Shown here: positions 41,727-50,614 of the stretch, piece after piece
How positions within the stretch are numbered: position 1 is the first letter of the stretch
Layout: the number at the start of each line of letters is the position of its first letter
Source: Companilactobacillus musae
Lineage (GTDB): Bacteria > Bacillota > Bacilli > Lactobacillales > Lactobacillaceae
Length of the DNA stretch: 64,000 nucleotides
Direction: 5' to 3'
Assembly: GCF_003967595.1 (NCBI RefSeq)
Contig: NZ_BIFW01000008.1
Location: forward strand, 60,969 to 124,968
Notes under the pieces: model-generated
Seen by the model: only the letters and a program-made list of their open reading frames with translations
Told to the model about the DNA's origin: nothing
Database searches by the model: none
Program-made: the position numbers and the translations under genes

Positions 41727-41749
41727 AAAAAAATCGGCTCAAGGCCGAT
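41727..41749 (-). terminator. Terminator of the CPBP-107 aa gene pair
   Basis: Minus strand ATCGGCC / GCCGAT hairpin followed by TTTTTTT. Confidence 0.8.
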
Positions 41750-41779
41750 CGTTTAAATCGTTATGGAATCGTTATTAAC

Positions 41780-42103
41780 TCATAATCTTATCAAAATCCA
41801 GGCTATCATAGTCAAGACTATCCAAACAACTGTTTTTTTATTTATACTGCGTTCAATGGCCCTAGCAATATAAGTCCAATTGACACTGTACAACATTCCC
41901 CAAAATGAAATCATCTTAACAACATCTAGGCAGAAACAATAACTGGCATTAGATTTCAAATTCAACCAATAAATAATTCCCCAAAGAAATAGTGCACTTA
42001 ATAGACTAATCATTAAAACTGCTAAAAATTTTTTATACGGCTCATACCAAGGCTCTTCATTGTCATTTTTCGACATTTGATAAAGTTGTTTCTCTTTTCT
42101 CAT
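41780..42103 (-). CDS. Small membrane protein (107 aa)
   Basis: Unknown function. Three hydrophobic segments (about 27-47, 55-75, 88-105) after a hydrophilic start with YQMSKNDNEEPWYEPYKKF. It follows the CPBP gene by 37 bp on the same strand and shares its terminator, so it may be its partner. GAGGGAG precedes the ATG. Confidence 0.7.
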   Translation of the reverse strand: MRKEKQLYQMSKNDNEEPWYEPYKKFLAVLMISLLSALFLWGIIYWLNLKSNASYCFCLDVVKMISFWGMLYSVNWTYIARAIERSINKKTVVWIVLTMIAWILIRL

Positions 42104-42140
42104 AAAAAAGGCTCCCTCAATTAATTACATTTAGTGAAAT

Positions 42141-42821
42141 TTATTTATATATCAAAAATAAACTTATCATGGCGATTGTATTATTAATAATGTGAAACGA
42201 AATACTGTATTTGATATCTCCTAATAATACGTACCCTATTGCAAATACAATTCCCATAAATGTATAAGGCAGTAAATCTAAACTAAAACTATCTCCATGA
42301 ATGGCTGTAAAAATCATTGCTGATAAAAGCACATAAACTACCAATTGCCAGTTTGTTCTAATTTTTTGGAAAAACAACTTTTGAAATACGCCTCGATAGA
42401 TTAATTCTTCAATTATTGGACCGAAGATAACGGCGCTTAATACTATAGAAAACTTATTAACTTGAAACATTTTTTCAATCGTATTTTGATTGTCTGATGT
42501 TGATAGAACAAATGGTAATAAATATTCGCCCACTACCAAAATAATCAACAAAGATACGTAAATTCCAATTCTTTGCTCCTTCGTCCAAGATCTTATAAAC
42601 GTTACTTCTGGTCGATAGCCATCAAACTTCTTCCACAGATAACTAATAAAGATGATTGATAATATACTTCCAATTATGATATAGACAATATTTAGCCACC
42701 AATTATTATTAAACTTCTTTGTAGTTGATAATATTGTTGGAATTGAAACAATCATATAAACGATATAAAGCCAGGTAAACCATGCAATCTTTTTTACTAA
42801 TGAACTAATTTTTCTTATCAT
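42141..42821 (-). CDS. CPBP-family intramembrane protease
   Basis: 226 aa, seven or eight helices. All CPBP motifs are present: EELIYRGVFQ, AIHGDS and HIINN. Probably an active membrane protease or immunity-type protein. GAGGGAG precedes the ATG. It lies downstream of the second XRE-membrane gene (121-bp gap) and upstream of the 107-aa membrane protein. Confidence 0.87.
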   Translation of the reverse strand: MIRKISSLVKKIAWFTWLYIVYMIVSIPTILSTTKKFNNNWWLNIVYIIIGSILSIIFISYLWKKFDGYRPEVTFIRSWTKEQRIGIYVSLLIILVVGEYLLPFVLSTSDNQNTIEKMFQVNKFSIVLSAVIFGPIIEELIYRGVFQKLFFQKIRTNWQLVVYVLLSAMIFTAIHGDSFSLDLLPYTFMGIVFAIGYVLLGDIKYSISFHIINNTIAMISLFLIYK

Positions 42822-42942
42822 AAAGCTCCCTCACATTTCTCGAACAAGAAAACCATACTAATAAATCATCTTTTTCCCTAGAACCTGCAAGTTGCTTTTG
42901 AAAATGTAAAGTCAAAATTGCCAATATGGCGTTTTAACTTCG

Positions 42943-43461
42943 TTATGATCCAGTAAAACCAACAATGAAACCTGCAACAAAATCATTCATTATTGGTATT
43001 AAGTACAGTGCCAACCAAATTACACCCCAGAAAATGATTTTTTTATTGATTCCTTTATTAAATCTTTTCCAATTGATATTAACAATTAGAAAAGCAAAAG
43101 CAATTAATTCTGGAATCATAAACATATTATCAATTCCGTCATCTGACATATGAAACAAACGTAAACTGCTCATGACCACAGCAGCGACTGTAAAACTAAT
43201 AAGAATGATCTTCCAAGTTTTACTTACTCGGGGATCTTTTAACTCCAAATTATTCATCACTTCATCGTCGTTTTTAATCAGTTCATCCAAAGAAATATTA
43301 AACAAATCGCTGATAATAACAATATTGCTAAAACTTGGTAATGTTGTTCCATTTTCCCATTTAGAGATTGACTGTCGTGAAATATGGAGTTCATTTGCCA
43401 ACTCTCCTTGGGACATTCCATTCAATTTCCTTTGGTATTGTATTTGTTCCCCAATTTTCAT
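42943..43461 (-). CDS. XRE regulator fused to membrane domain, copy 2
   Basis: 172 aa, same architecture as copy 1: HTH about 6-60 (MSQGELANELHISRQSISKWENG), then three membrane helices. The first 60 residues are clearly similar in both copies, the membrane parts much less. GGGGG precedes the ATG. Likely controls the CPBP-107 aa genes downstream; inferred from order. Confidence 0.85.
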   Translation of the reverse strand: MKIGEQIQYQRKLNGMSQGELANELHISRQSISKWENGTTLPSFSNIVIISDLFNISLDELIKNDDEVMNNLELKDPRVSKTWKIILISFTVAAVVMSSLRLFHMSDDGIDNMFMIPELIAFAFLIVNINWKRFNKGINKKIIFWGVIWLALYLIPIMNDFVAGFIVGFTGS

Positions 43462-43498
43462 AAAAATCCCCCTACTTTAATATCTTTAACATAATAAC

Positions 43499-43528
43499 AA
43501 AAAAGCCGGCTCTTCGAGTCGGCTTTTA
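43499..43528 (-). terminator. Terminator of the acyltransferase-ligase-SBP operon
   Basis: AAAGCCGaCT / AGCCGGCTTT hairpin with T6 on the minus strand, behind the substrate-binding protein gene. Confidence 0.85.
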
Positions 43529-43544
43529 TAATTAATTTTATTCA

Positions 43545-44522
43545 TTATTTATAATCTCCTGAATCACTAATAGTGACCTTGTTTTCAATTAAATTCTCTT
43601 CATAGAACAAATCAGCAATCTTTTGTTCTTCTTTAGCATAGGTACTATTCATAGCACTGATTCCATAGGTTCGGCGTTCAACCATCTTCTTAACCACAGA
43701 CTTAGAAACCTTCAATGACTTACTCATCATAGTAATTAATTCACTGTGATTATTATTAGCCCATTTCATATCTTCTTGTAAATACTTAATCAAGTACTTA
43801 GAAACTTCAGTATTTTCTTTAGCATAACTTTGCATTGCTAAAACATAATCACGATTGTTAGTAATGCCAACACCATTTGTTAACAACTTGGCGTTTTGTG
43901 TTAACTCGGCTTGAGAAGTATATGGATCCCAAGTTGCCCAAGCATCAACCTTTCCCTTAGAAAAGGCAACACTGGCACTTGATTGATCCATATTGACCCA
44001 AGTAATATCACTAGCACTCATTCCAGCTTTTTTCAAAGCAGCTAACAACATGTACTGTGAACTAGTTCCCTTGGTATAGGCGACTTTCTTACCCTTTAGA
44101 TCTTTAATTGATGAGATACTTGAGGATTTCTTAACTAATAATCCTGATCCCTTAGCCTTAGAGTAACCAGCAGCGACATAAGTCAATTTAGTACCCGTTG
44201 AAAGAGCAGAAACTGGTGGCGTATCACCGGTTCTAGCGTAGTTAATACTTCCAGCCTTTAGAGCCTGCATTAATGAGTTACCATCTTGGAATTCTTTCCA
44301 AACAACTTTGTAACCCTTAGCTTTCATTTTTTTAGCAAATTCACCACGTTGTTTTGAAATATCAAATGGATCACCTTTCTGATAACCAATCGTTACGGTT
44401 TGTAAATCTGAACTAGCAGCACCAGCATCAGTTTGTTTGAAACCATAAATGGCAATTACTGCCCAAAAGATTAGGACAACGCTGATTAATAATTTCTTGA
44501 ATTTTTTCGTTTTCTTACTCAT
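43545..44522 (-). CDS. ABC substrate-binding protein, sulfonate/taurine type
   Basis: 325-aa SsuA/TauA-like binding protein (TVTIGYQKGDPFDISKQRG, ALKAGSINYARTGDTPP, LKGKKVAYTKGTSSQYML, VDAWATWDPYTSQAE). The N-terminus has a basic start and one helix (about 10-28) but no lipobox Cys, unusual for a Gram-positive binding protein; it may stay anchored by the uncleaved helix or be cleaved after GAA. It overlaps the ligase gene by 4 bp (ATGA). No permease or ATPase is next to it; those at 38265-39799 are the likely partners. Confidence 0.88.
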   Translation of the reverse strand: MSKKTKKFKKLLISVVLIFWAVIAIYGFKQTDAGAASSDLQTVTIGYQKGDPFDISKQRGEFAKKMKAKGYKVVWKEFQDGNSLMQALKAGSINYARTGDTPPVSALSTGTKLTYVAAGYSKAKGSGLLVKKSSSISSIKDLKGKKVAYTKGTSSQYMLLAALKKAGMSASDITWVNMDQSSASVAFSKGKVDAWATWDPYTSQAELTQNAKLLTNGVGITNNRDYVLAMQSYAKENTEVSKYLIKYLQEDMKWANNNHSELITMMSKSLKVSKSVVKKMVERRTYGISAMNSTYAKEEQKIADLFYEENLIENKVTISDSGDYK

Positions 44523-46036
44523 CCAACTCTCCCTACTAAGGTTGACATAACTTGCTCACGCAATTTCAAACGAATCACTTTGCCAGTCGCATTACGAGGA
44601 TAATCTTGAACAAAAAAGATTCTTGTTGGTTGTTCATAATTTGCCAAAGTTGCTTTTGCATGAGCCATAATCTTTTGTCGTTCCAAGTCTTCCGATTGTA
44701 TTCCTTGACTGATAACGACCGCCGTAACAGCTTCACCATAAAGTGTATCTGGTGTACCAATTACAGAAATTTCTTTTACAAAACTCAATTGACTAAGAGA
44801 ATTTTCTACTTGAGCTGGGGCTACTTTTTCACCACCATGGTTAATAATGTCCTTTTTACGACCTTTAACGAATAAATAACCATCTTCATCTAAATAACCT
44901 AAATCACCAGTCAAAAACCAACCATCTCGAAAAGCATCTGGATGTGGATCTAAATAATCACTAATTACATGATCACCACGAACAACAATTTCACCAATTC
45001 GATTAGCTGAGTTCATAATTTTACCATTGTTCATAATCGCCACATCAGTTTTAAACGCTTTACCTGCTGAACCAACTTTGGGGGCATCAAAGGGATTGAT
45101 AGTACATTGACTGGCCGTTTCTGTCATCCCATATCCTTCTAATATTCTAGTGTGAAAGCGTGTCTGAAAGGCAGTTAACTTATCCAGTGGCAAAGCAAAC
45201 GAAGAGCACCTGACAAATCTTAATCGAATGTCATCACGATATTGTTCATTTGCTGCCTGATTAATCAATAAAATATTAACGATTGTTGGTACAACTGATA
45301 CCCAAGTCACTTTATTATCACGAATCTGTTGCCAAAATTTAGATGCACTGAATTTTTCAGTAATAACGATTTTTCCACCAGATAATCTAGTTGAAAGTAT
45401 CGAAACTGCTTGAGCATTAATATGAAACATTGGCATAACTACCATTGTCGTGTCCAAAGCTGTCATATTGTGACTTTCTATATCGTGTTCAACACCATTC
45501 AGTAACAGTCGATGTGTTAATCCAACTCGTTTAGGTTTGCCGGTCGTACCAGAGGTATTCATAATCAAGGCCAAATCATCTTCATTTGGAACTGAGGCGT
45601 CATGTCCCATCAAATTTCGATCCCGAATAATATGTAACAAAGAATATGTTTGTAAATGTAACGCTGTTACAATCGCAATTCGATCATCTAAGGCTGCATT
45701 GACTAACTCTTCACCAACAATTGAAGCCACATAGTCGTGTTCTAATAATTCTTGTTTTAATTCTAATTCAGGCGTTGTTGCAGCAATTGGATGCATCACC
45801 GCTCCTACTTCCCAAATAGCTTGAGTTATCACTGGATAAGCCGCCGTATTTGGTAAACAAACCAACACGGTATCGCCAAATCCAACATGTAATTCTAATA
45901 ATTCCTCTCTTATCATCCGAACATCGTCTGCTACTTCAAAACCTGTGAACCAACGATTTAAATTTTCATCTTTAATGATTTTTTCAGTCATATTATTCTC
46001 TAATTGTTTGTTTAATTGATTTGTTATTTTCGACAT
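44519..46036 (-). CDS. AMP-forming acyl-CoA synthetase / ligase, copy 2
   Basis: 505-aa paralogue of the 36759 ligase, similar over its whole length. ATP motif LIMNTSGTTGKPKRVGLTH, MPMFHINA, LEGYGMTETASQ, FLTGDLG, hinge GRKKDII and PRNATGKVIR with the catalytic Lys are intact. AAAGGAG lies 6 nt before ATG 46034-46036, so the gene really overlaps the acyltransferase gene by 44 bp. Substrate unknown. The shared family and ABC neighbours suggest that both ligases activate the imported acid or two related acids. Confidence 0.87.
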   Translation of the reverse strand: MSKITNQLNKQLENNMTEKIIKDENLNRWFTGFEVADDVRMIREELLELHVGFGDTVLVCLPNTAAYPVITQAIWEVGAVMHPIAATTPELELKQELLEHDYVASIVGEELVNAALDDRIAIVTALHLQTYSLLHIIRDRNLMGHDASVPNEDDLALIMNTSGTTGKPKRVGLTHRLLLNGVEHDIESHNMTALDTTMVVMPMFHINAQAVSILSTRLSGGKIVITEKFSASKFWQQIRDNKVTWVSVVPTIVNILLINQAANEQYRDDIRLRFVRCSSFALPLDKLTAFQTRFHTRILEGYGMTETASQCTINPFDAPKVGSAGKAFKTDVAIMNNGKIMNSANRIGEIVVRGDHVISDYLDPHPDAFRDGWFLTGDLGYLDEDGYLFVKGRKKDIINHGGEKVAPAQVENSLSQLSFVKEISVIGTPDTLYGEAVTAVVISQGIQSEDLERQKIMAHAKATLANYEQPTRIFFVQDYPRNATGKVIRLKLREQVMSTLVGRVG

Positions 46037-47210
46037 TTTTTATTACTCCTTTAGTCTTTTTTGCTTTATTAAGATGCCATTGTGGTCTTCCGATAAGTAC
46101 TCCAAATGGAGGAACTTTATAACAGAACCACGAAATCAAAAATGCCCCGCCTAAAACAAATGCATATCCCAATGGAAGTAGTAATAACGTCACAACTGAT
46201 GGTAACTTGACGATACTAAGAATTCCATATAATAAGGTCAAAGGAATCGTTTGAACTAAATAAATCCCAAAAGAAACTTTCGACATATTTTTAACAATTC
46301 GATCCATCCAATTAGGTAGACCATTGTTTCTTGCATGAGCATATTGCCGACCAATCCAGAAAACAAAGGCAATCATAAACGTATCGTAAATGAAGATATA
46401 TGGTTGATGGATTGATTCAGTAGCACCCATGCTAAGTTTCAAAATATTTAAATTTCCAAAGAATAAAGCAACCGTACCTAAAGCCAATACCAAAGTTGCC
46501 CAACCGAGCACTCGATGATTTTTCTCAATGAAACGGTCAACCTCATCATAATGAATAGCAACATAAGCTCCAGCAATGAAATAGAACTGATAAACCAATA
46601 CATTCATTCCATAAGCTCTAAATAAGTACCACCAGCTACTACGGTCAACACCAGGCAACCAATATTTGATTCCAATCACTAACAGTAATTGCACAATCGC
46701 ACTAGTAATTAAAATTGCTAAATGATGATCCGGTAACTTTTTGAACATATATACAATCAACGGAAAAATCAGATATAGCTGGAAAGTAACCAGAATGTAG
46801 TACATGTAATATTTATTACCGTGAATTATTGCATCAGTTAAATTTTTAAAATAGTTCGGCCAATTAAGCGCCACACCAGCCGTAATCGTCGCAAACCACA
46901 TAATAATGGCATTCCAACCAATATAAGGAATACCTACACTGGTGTAACGCTTCTTCCAAAAGCTAAACCAATGATTTTCTTTATTGTAATAATTAAGAAC
47001 CAGAACCAGTCCCGTCATAAACATGAAACCCATTCTCGTAAAATGAAGTGCCAAATGAGTTGCTTCTAAAAAAAGCTCACTACCCGATCCACTACCAACA
47101 TTATTTTTAAAAGCCGTCGTCGAATGATTCAACAAAACACCGCCAATAAAAATAACACGCATCAGATCCACTTCATGCAAGTATCTTTTCTTTGTTTTTA
47201 CTTCAGCCAA
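45993..47210 (-). CDS. Membrane acyltransferase, family 3 (OafA/WecH/IcaC-like)
   Basis: 405-aa protein with about ten helices. Acyltransferase-3 features: LHEVDLMRVIFIGGVLLNHS with the His of the first helix, FMFMTGLVLVLNYY, KKRYTSVGIPYIGWN. Such enzymes move acyl groups onto wall or extracellular polymers. The start codon is TTG at 47208-47210 with GAGGTGA upstream. First gene of the operon with ligase copy 2 and the binding protein. The combination suggests that an acid is activated and then attached to an envelope molecule; this is inference. Confidence 0.86.
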   Translation of the reverse strand: MAEVKTKKRYLHEVDLMRVIFIGGVLLNHSTTAFKNNVGSGSGSELFLEATHLALHFTRMGFMFMTGLVLVLNYYNKENHWFSFWKKRYTSVGIPYIGWNAIIMWFATITAGVALNWPNYFKNLTDAIIHGNKYYMYYILVTFQLYLIFPLIVYMFKKLPDHHLAILITSAIVQLLLVIGIKYWLPGVDRSSWWYLFRAYGMNVLVYQFYFIAGAYVAIHYDEVDRFIEKNHRVLGWATLVLALGTVALFFGNLNILKLSMGATESIHQPYIFIYDTFMIAFVFWIGRQYAHARNNGLPNWMDRIVKNMSKVSFGIYLVQTIPLTLLYGILSIVKLPSVVTLLLLPLGYAFVLGGAFLISWFCYKVPPFGVLIGRPQWHLNKAKKTKGVIKNVENNKSIKQTIRE

Positions 47211-47320
47211 AAGGTCACCTCAATTGCTAAACTTACTTCTTCAAAAGCATATATAAGTTATAGCATCCCAACAGAGCCAAGGTCTTGATGATTCAATAAG
47301 GTTAAAATAAGAAAATCTTA

Positions 47321-47592
47321 GAGAGCGAAACAGAGGCGCTCAGCTCACGAGGATTTGCCTAAGTATTGGAATTACACGCCGAACTTGCGTGTGGTTTCAA
47401 TGCTGTAGCAAACCGGAATGAGTTGCCCCTGTGTAGCTCGTTTAAAACCAGAGAGCGAAACAAGGGCGCCCAGCTCACGAGGATTAGCCTAGTGTTGGAA
47501 ATTACACGCGTACTTTGCGTGTAGTTTCCAATACGTAGCTAACCCGAATGAGTTGCCCTTGTGTAGTTCGTTTCAGAGCCGCCGCATATATA
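47321..47592 (+). repeat. Family 3 array, two units plus tail
   Basis: Units 47321-47446 and 47451-47575, then AGAGCCGCCGCATATATAA, the clearest form of the array tail. The basal stem of unit 2 is CAAGGGC / GCCCTTG and its apical stem ACACGC / GCGTGT. The array starts CTTAGAGAGCG, as at the pepD stop codons, but no gene ends here now. Confidence 0.85.
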
Positions 47593-47593
47593 A

Positions 47594-47617
47594 GGTTTTG
47601 GTTTTGGTTTTGGTTTT
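47594..47617. repeat. Four GGTTTT hexamers
   Basis: Perfect 4x GGTTTT microsatellite between a family 3 array and a family 2 element. Confidence 0.9.
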
Positions 47618-47648
47618 GCCTTAAACAAAAAAAGTCCACCCACCCCTA

Positions 47649-47809
47649 GTCCGGAGCAACAAACCCGATCAGCTCAGCCGCGACATTCTTCTTAGTGGAG
47701 GAATCCACTTAGAAGAAGACCAGTATTTGAGATAATTGTGTACTTCAATTAGCTCAAATCTGTGTCCGCAGCGTTCCAGCCCAATCGACCTTTGGTTGTG
47801 GAGGACGGC
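47649..47809 (+). repeat. Family 2 structured repeat, copy d
   Basis: 161 bp, GTCCGGAGCAACAAACCC to TTGTGGAGGACGGC. Hairpin 1 is TTCTTCTTAGTGG / CCACTTAGAAGAA. Hairpin 2 is ATTTGAG-TAATTG / CAATTA-CTCAAAT. The outer stem has several mismatches (CAACAAACCCGAT / ATCGACCTTTGGTTG). Confidence 0.8.
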
Positions 47810-47811
47810 AT

Positions 47812-47856
47812 AAAAAAAGACCCCAACAACTTACATCAAAGTAAGTCATCAGAGCC
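47812..47856 (-). terminator. Terminator of argGH
   Basis: Minus strand ACTTAC / GTAAGT hairpin extended by weaker pairs, followed by GGGGTC and T7. Confidence 0.6.
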
Positions 47857-47866
47857 TAAAGCCATA

Positions 47867-49246
47867 TTAACCTAATTCATTTTGAGCCTTCTCAATCTGC
47901 TTAATAACTTGTTCAAACCCAGTACCACCATAAGAATTTCTTCTCTTAACAGCCACTTCAGGTTTCAACACTTCATAAACATCTTCTTCAATCAAAGGTG
48001 AAATTTTCTTAAACTGATCCATCGGAATATCTTGCAGGTTCTTACCTGTTTGAATACCCTTCAAAACCAATTCACCAACAATTCCATGCGCCTGTCTAAA
48101 AGGAATTCCCTTTGTAGCCAAATAATCAGCCAACTCAGTCGCGTTAGAAAAATCATGGGTCGTTGCTTGATACATATTATCTTTTTTAACTTTAACAGTT
48201 GAGATCATCCCGTTGAAAACTCTCAAAGCAGGCAAAATTGTTTTGACAGTATCAAAGACGCCCTCTTTATCTTCTTGCAGATCCTTGTTATAAGCCAAAG
48301 GTAAAGATTTCATAGTCGACAACAATCCTAGTAAATGTCCAAAAACTCGACCACTTTTACCACGGATCAATTCAGCCATATCAGGATTCTTCTTTTGCGG
48401 CATGATTGAACTACCTGTAGTATATTTGTCGCTTAATTCCAGATAATTGAATTCATAACTGACCCACATACTTAATTCTTCGCAAAAACGTGACAAATGC
48501 ATCATCAAAATTGAAGCATTGCTCAAAAACTCTAAGGCAAAGTCACGATCTGAAACTGCATCCAAAGAATTATTATAAACATCATTAAATCCTAACTCAT
48601 CGGCTGTGAATTGGCGATCAATGGGAAACGTTGTTCCAGCCAACGCTGCCGCACCTAATGGTGAAATATCCGTATGTTTTTGATTAAATTCAAATCTTTC
48701 CACATCACGCTTCAACATAGAATAATAAGCCATCAAGTAATGTCCGTAGGAAATTGGTTGCGCATGTTGCAAATGCGTATAGCCTGGCATAATAGTTTCG
48801 ACATTTTCAGAAGCAAGTTTAACCAAAGTTTTTTGAATTATTTTTATTTCTTCAATAATTTTAGGCAAACGATTCTTTACATAGAGATGAAAATCAGTCG
48901 CTACCTGATCATTTCTAGAACGTCCCGTATGTAATTTGCCCGCCACCGAACCAATTCGATCAGTCAAAATACTTTCAATATTCATATGAATATCTTCGTT
49001 TTCGACCGTGAACTCGATCTTACCTTGATGTAGATCTTGTTGAATTCCTTCTAAGCCAGCAATAATCTGCTTTACATCATCTGCTTTTAAAATGCCAGTT
49101 TTCTGTAGCATTTTAACGTGCGCTAGTGAACCTTCGATATCCTCGTCAGCCATTTGTTGATCAAAACTAATAGAAGCACCGAATTCATCTACCCAAGTAT
49201 CAGCTTGTTCTGAAAATCTACCACCCCAGAGTTTTTCGGTACTCAT
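47867..49246 (-). CDS. argH: Argininosuccinate lyase
   Basis: 459 aa, full length. Splits argininosuccinate to arginine and fumarate, last step of arginine synthesis. Superfamily signature [12 protein letters not shown] with the catalytic Ser loop, plus [16 protein letters not shown] and [16 protein letters not shown]. Overlaps argG by 4 bp. Confidence 0.98.
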   Translation of the reverse strand: MSTEKLWGGRFSEQADTWVDEFGASISFDQQMADEDIEGSLAHVKMLQKTGILKADDVKQIIAGLEGIQQDLHQGKIEFTVENEDIHMNIESILTDRIGSVAGKLHTGRSRNDQVATDFHLYVKNRLPKIIEEIKIIQKTLVKLASENVETIMPGYTHLQHAQPISYGHYLMAYYSMLKRDVERFEFNQKHTDISPLGAAALAGTTFPIDRQFTADELGFNDVYNNSLDAVSDRDFALEFLSNASILMMHLSRFCEELSMWVSYEFNYLELSDKYTTGSSIMPQKKNPDMAELIRGKSGRVFGHLLGLLSTMKSLPLAYNKDLQEDKEGVFDTVKTILPALRVFNGMISTVKVKKDNMYQATTHDFSNATELADYLATKGIPFRQAHGIVGELVLKGIQTGKNLQDIPMDQFKKISPLIEEDVYEVLKPEVAVKRRNSYGGTGFEQVIKQIEKAQNELG

Positions 49247-50484
49247 TGGTTCACCCCAGTTTTGTGGTTAATATTCTTTTTTTCAGCTGCACTTTGTGCA
49301 ACTTGAGCTGAAACTTGTGTAGGAAGACCCCAGAGTTTAATAAAACCTTGAGCTGCTTCTTGATCAAATGAATCAGCTGAAGTATAAGTTGCCAAATCTT
49401 TATCATAAAGTGAATTTGGTGACTTACGTCCTTGAACCCAAATAGTTCCTTTAAACAACTTCAACTTGATAGTTCCATTAACGGTCTTTTGACTTTCATG
49501 CAAGAAAGCCAATAGTGAATCCATCAGTGGTGAGAACCAAAGGCCATTATAAATAGTGTCACTTAATTCCTTTTCAATATAAGGCTTGAAATGAGCTAGA
49601 TCACGTTCGAGTGTCAAGTCTTCCAATTCTTTGTGGGCTTTCAACAATACTGCTGCAGCAGGTGTCTCATAAACTTCACGCGACTTGATACCAACCAAAC
49701 GATTTTCGATATGATCGATTCTACCAATCCCATTTTCACCGGCAACAACATTTAATTCCTGAATCATATCAGATAATTTCATCTTCTCGCCATCTAGCTT
49801 AACCGGAACGCCATGTTCAAATTCAATTTCGATACTTGTTGGTTCATCAGGTGTTTTTTCAATCGGATTAGTGATATCAAAAGCATCTTCTGGAGCCTCG
49901 TTCCAAGGATCTTCCAAAACGCCGCATTCATTAGCACGTCCCCAAATATTGGCATCGATTGAGTATGGTGAATCCAAATCAATTGGAATAGGAATATTAT
50001 GTTCCTTAGCATATTCAATTTCTTCCTCACGTGACCAGTGCCAATCACGAACTGGGCCAAGCACTGTCATTTCTGGTGCTAAAGCATGAATTGCAACTTC
50101 AAAACGAACTTGATCATTACCTTTTCCGGTACAGCCATGGGCAATGGCAACTGCATCGTTTTCTTGGGCAATTTCTACTAATTTTTTACTAATAAGAGGT
50201 CGGGATAGAGCAGAGAGAAGAGGATAAATACCTTCATAGAGGGTATGTCCTTGTAAAGCTACTAATGCGTAATCGTCAGCGAATTCATCTAAAGCATCAA
50301 TTGCAATTGCGTCAACCGCACCGGCATCAATTGCCTTGTTCTTGATAAATTCAAGATCTTTTCCTTCGCCAACATTGATACAACATGCAATCACATCGTA
50401 TCCTTTATTCTTCAACCACGGAATGGCTACTGATGTATCCAATCCACCGGAATATGCTAAAACTACTTTCTTTGTCTCTGTCAT
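49243..50484 (-). CDS. argG: Argininosuccinate synthase
   Basis: 413 aa. Joins citrulline and aspartate with ATP. PP-loop [15 protein letters not shown] and [13 protein letters not shown] are present. First gene of argGH; GGGAG lies before the ATG. The promoter is TTGAAA-17-TACTAT at 50529-50557. No citrulline-forming genes are in the window. Confidence 0.98.
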   Translation of the reverse strand: MTETKKVVLAYSGGLDTSVAIPWLKNKGYDVIACCINVGEGKDLEFIKNKAIDAGAVDAIAIDALDEFADDYALVALQGHTLYEGIYPLLSALSRPLISKKLVEIAQENDAVAIAHGCTGKGNDQVRFEVAIHALAPEMTVLGPVRDWHWSREEEIEYAKEHNIPIPIDLDSPYSIDANIWGRANECGVLEDPWNEAPEDAFDITNPIEKTPDEPTSIEIEFEHGVPVKLDGEKMKLSDMIQELNVVAGENGIGRIDHIENRLVGIKSREVYETPAAAVLLKAHKELEDLTLERDLAHFKPYIEKELSDTIYNGLWFSPLMDSLLAFLHESQKTVNGTIKLKLFKGTIWVQGRKSPNSLYDKDLATYTSADSFDQEAAQGFIKLWGLPTQVSAQVAQSAAEKKNINHKTGVNQ

Positions 50485-50528
50485 AATACTATCTCCCTTT
50501 ATTAGAAAAAAATTAATTTATGAAAAAG

Positions 50529-50557
50529 ATAGTATCACCATACAAAATGTTTTTCAA
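50529..50557 (-). promoter_or_regulatory. Promoter of argGH
   Basis: Minus strand TTGAAA (50552-50557) and TACTAT (50529-50534), 17-bp spacing. An AT-rich stretch just downstream (TTCATAAATTAA) could be an ArgR half-site, not certain. Confidence 0.65.
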
Positions 50558-50614
50558 CAGTTAAATTAGAGTAAAATTAAATATTTTAATCTATTCTAAG
50601 AAAAATACTTATGT

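Noticed and set aside
39884..43461. Bacteriocin locus
   Set aside because: CPBP proteins suggested immunity, but I found no double-glycine leader peptide or bacteriocin exporter.
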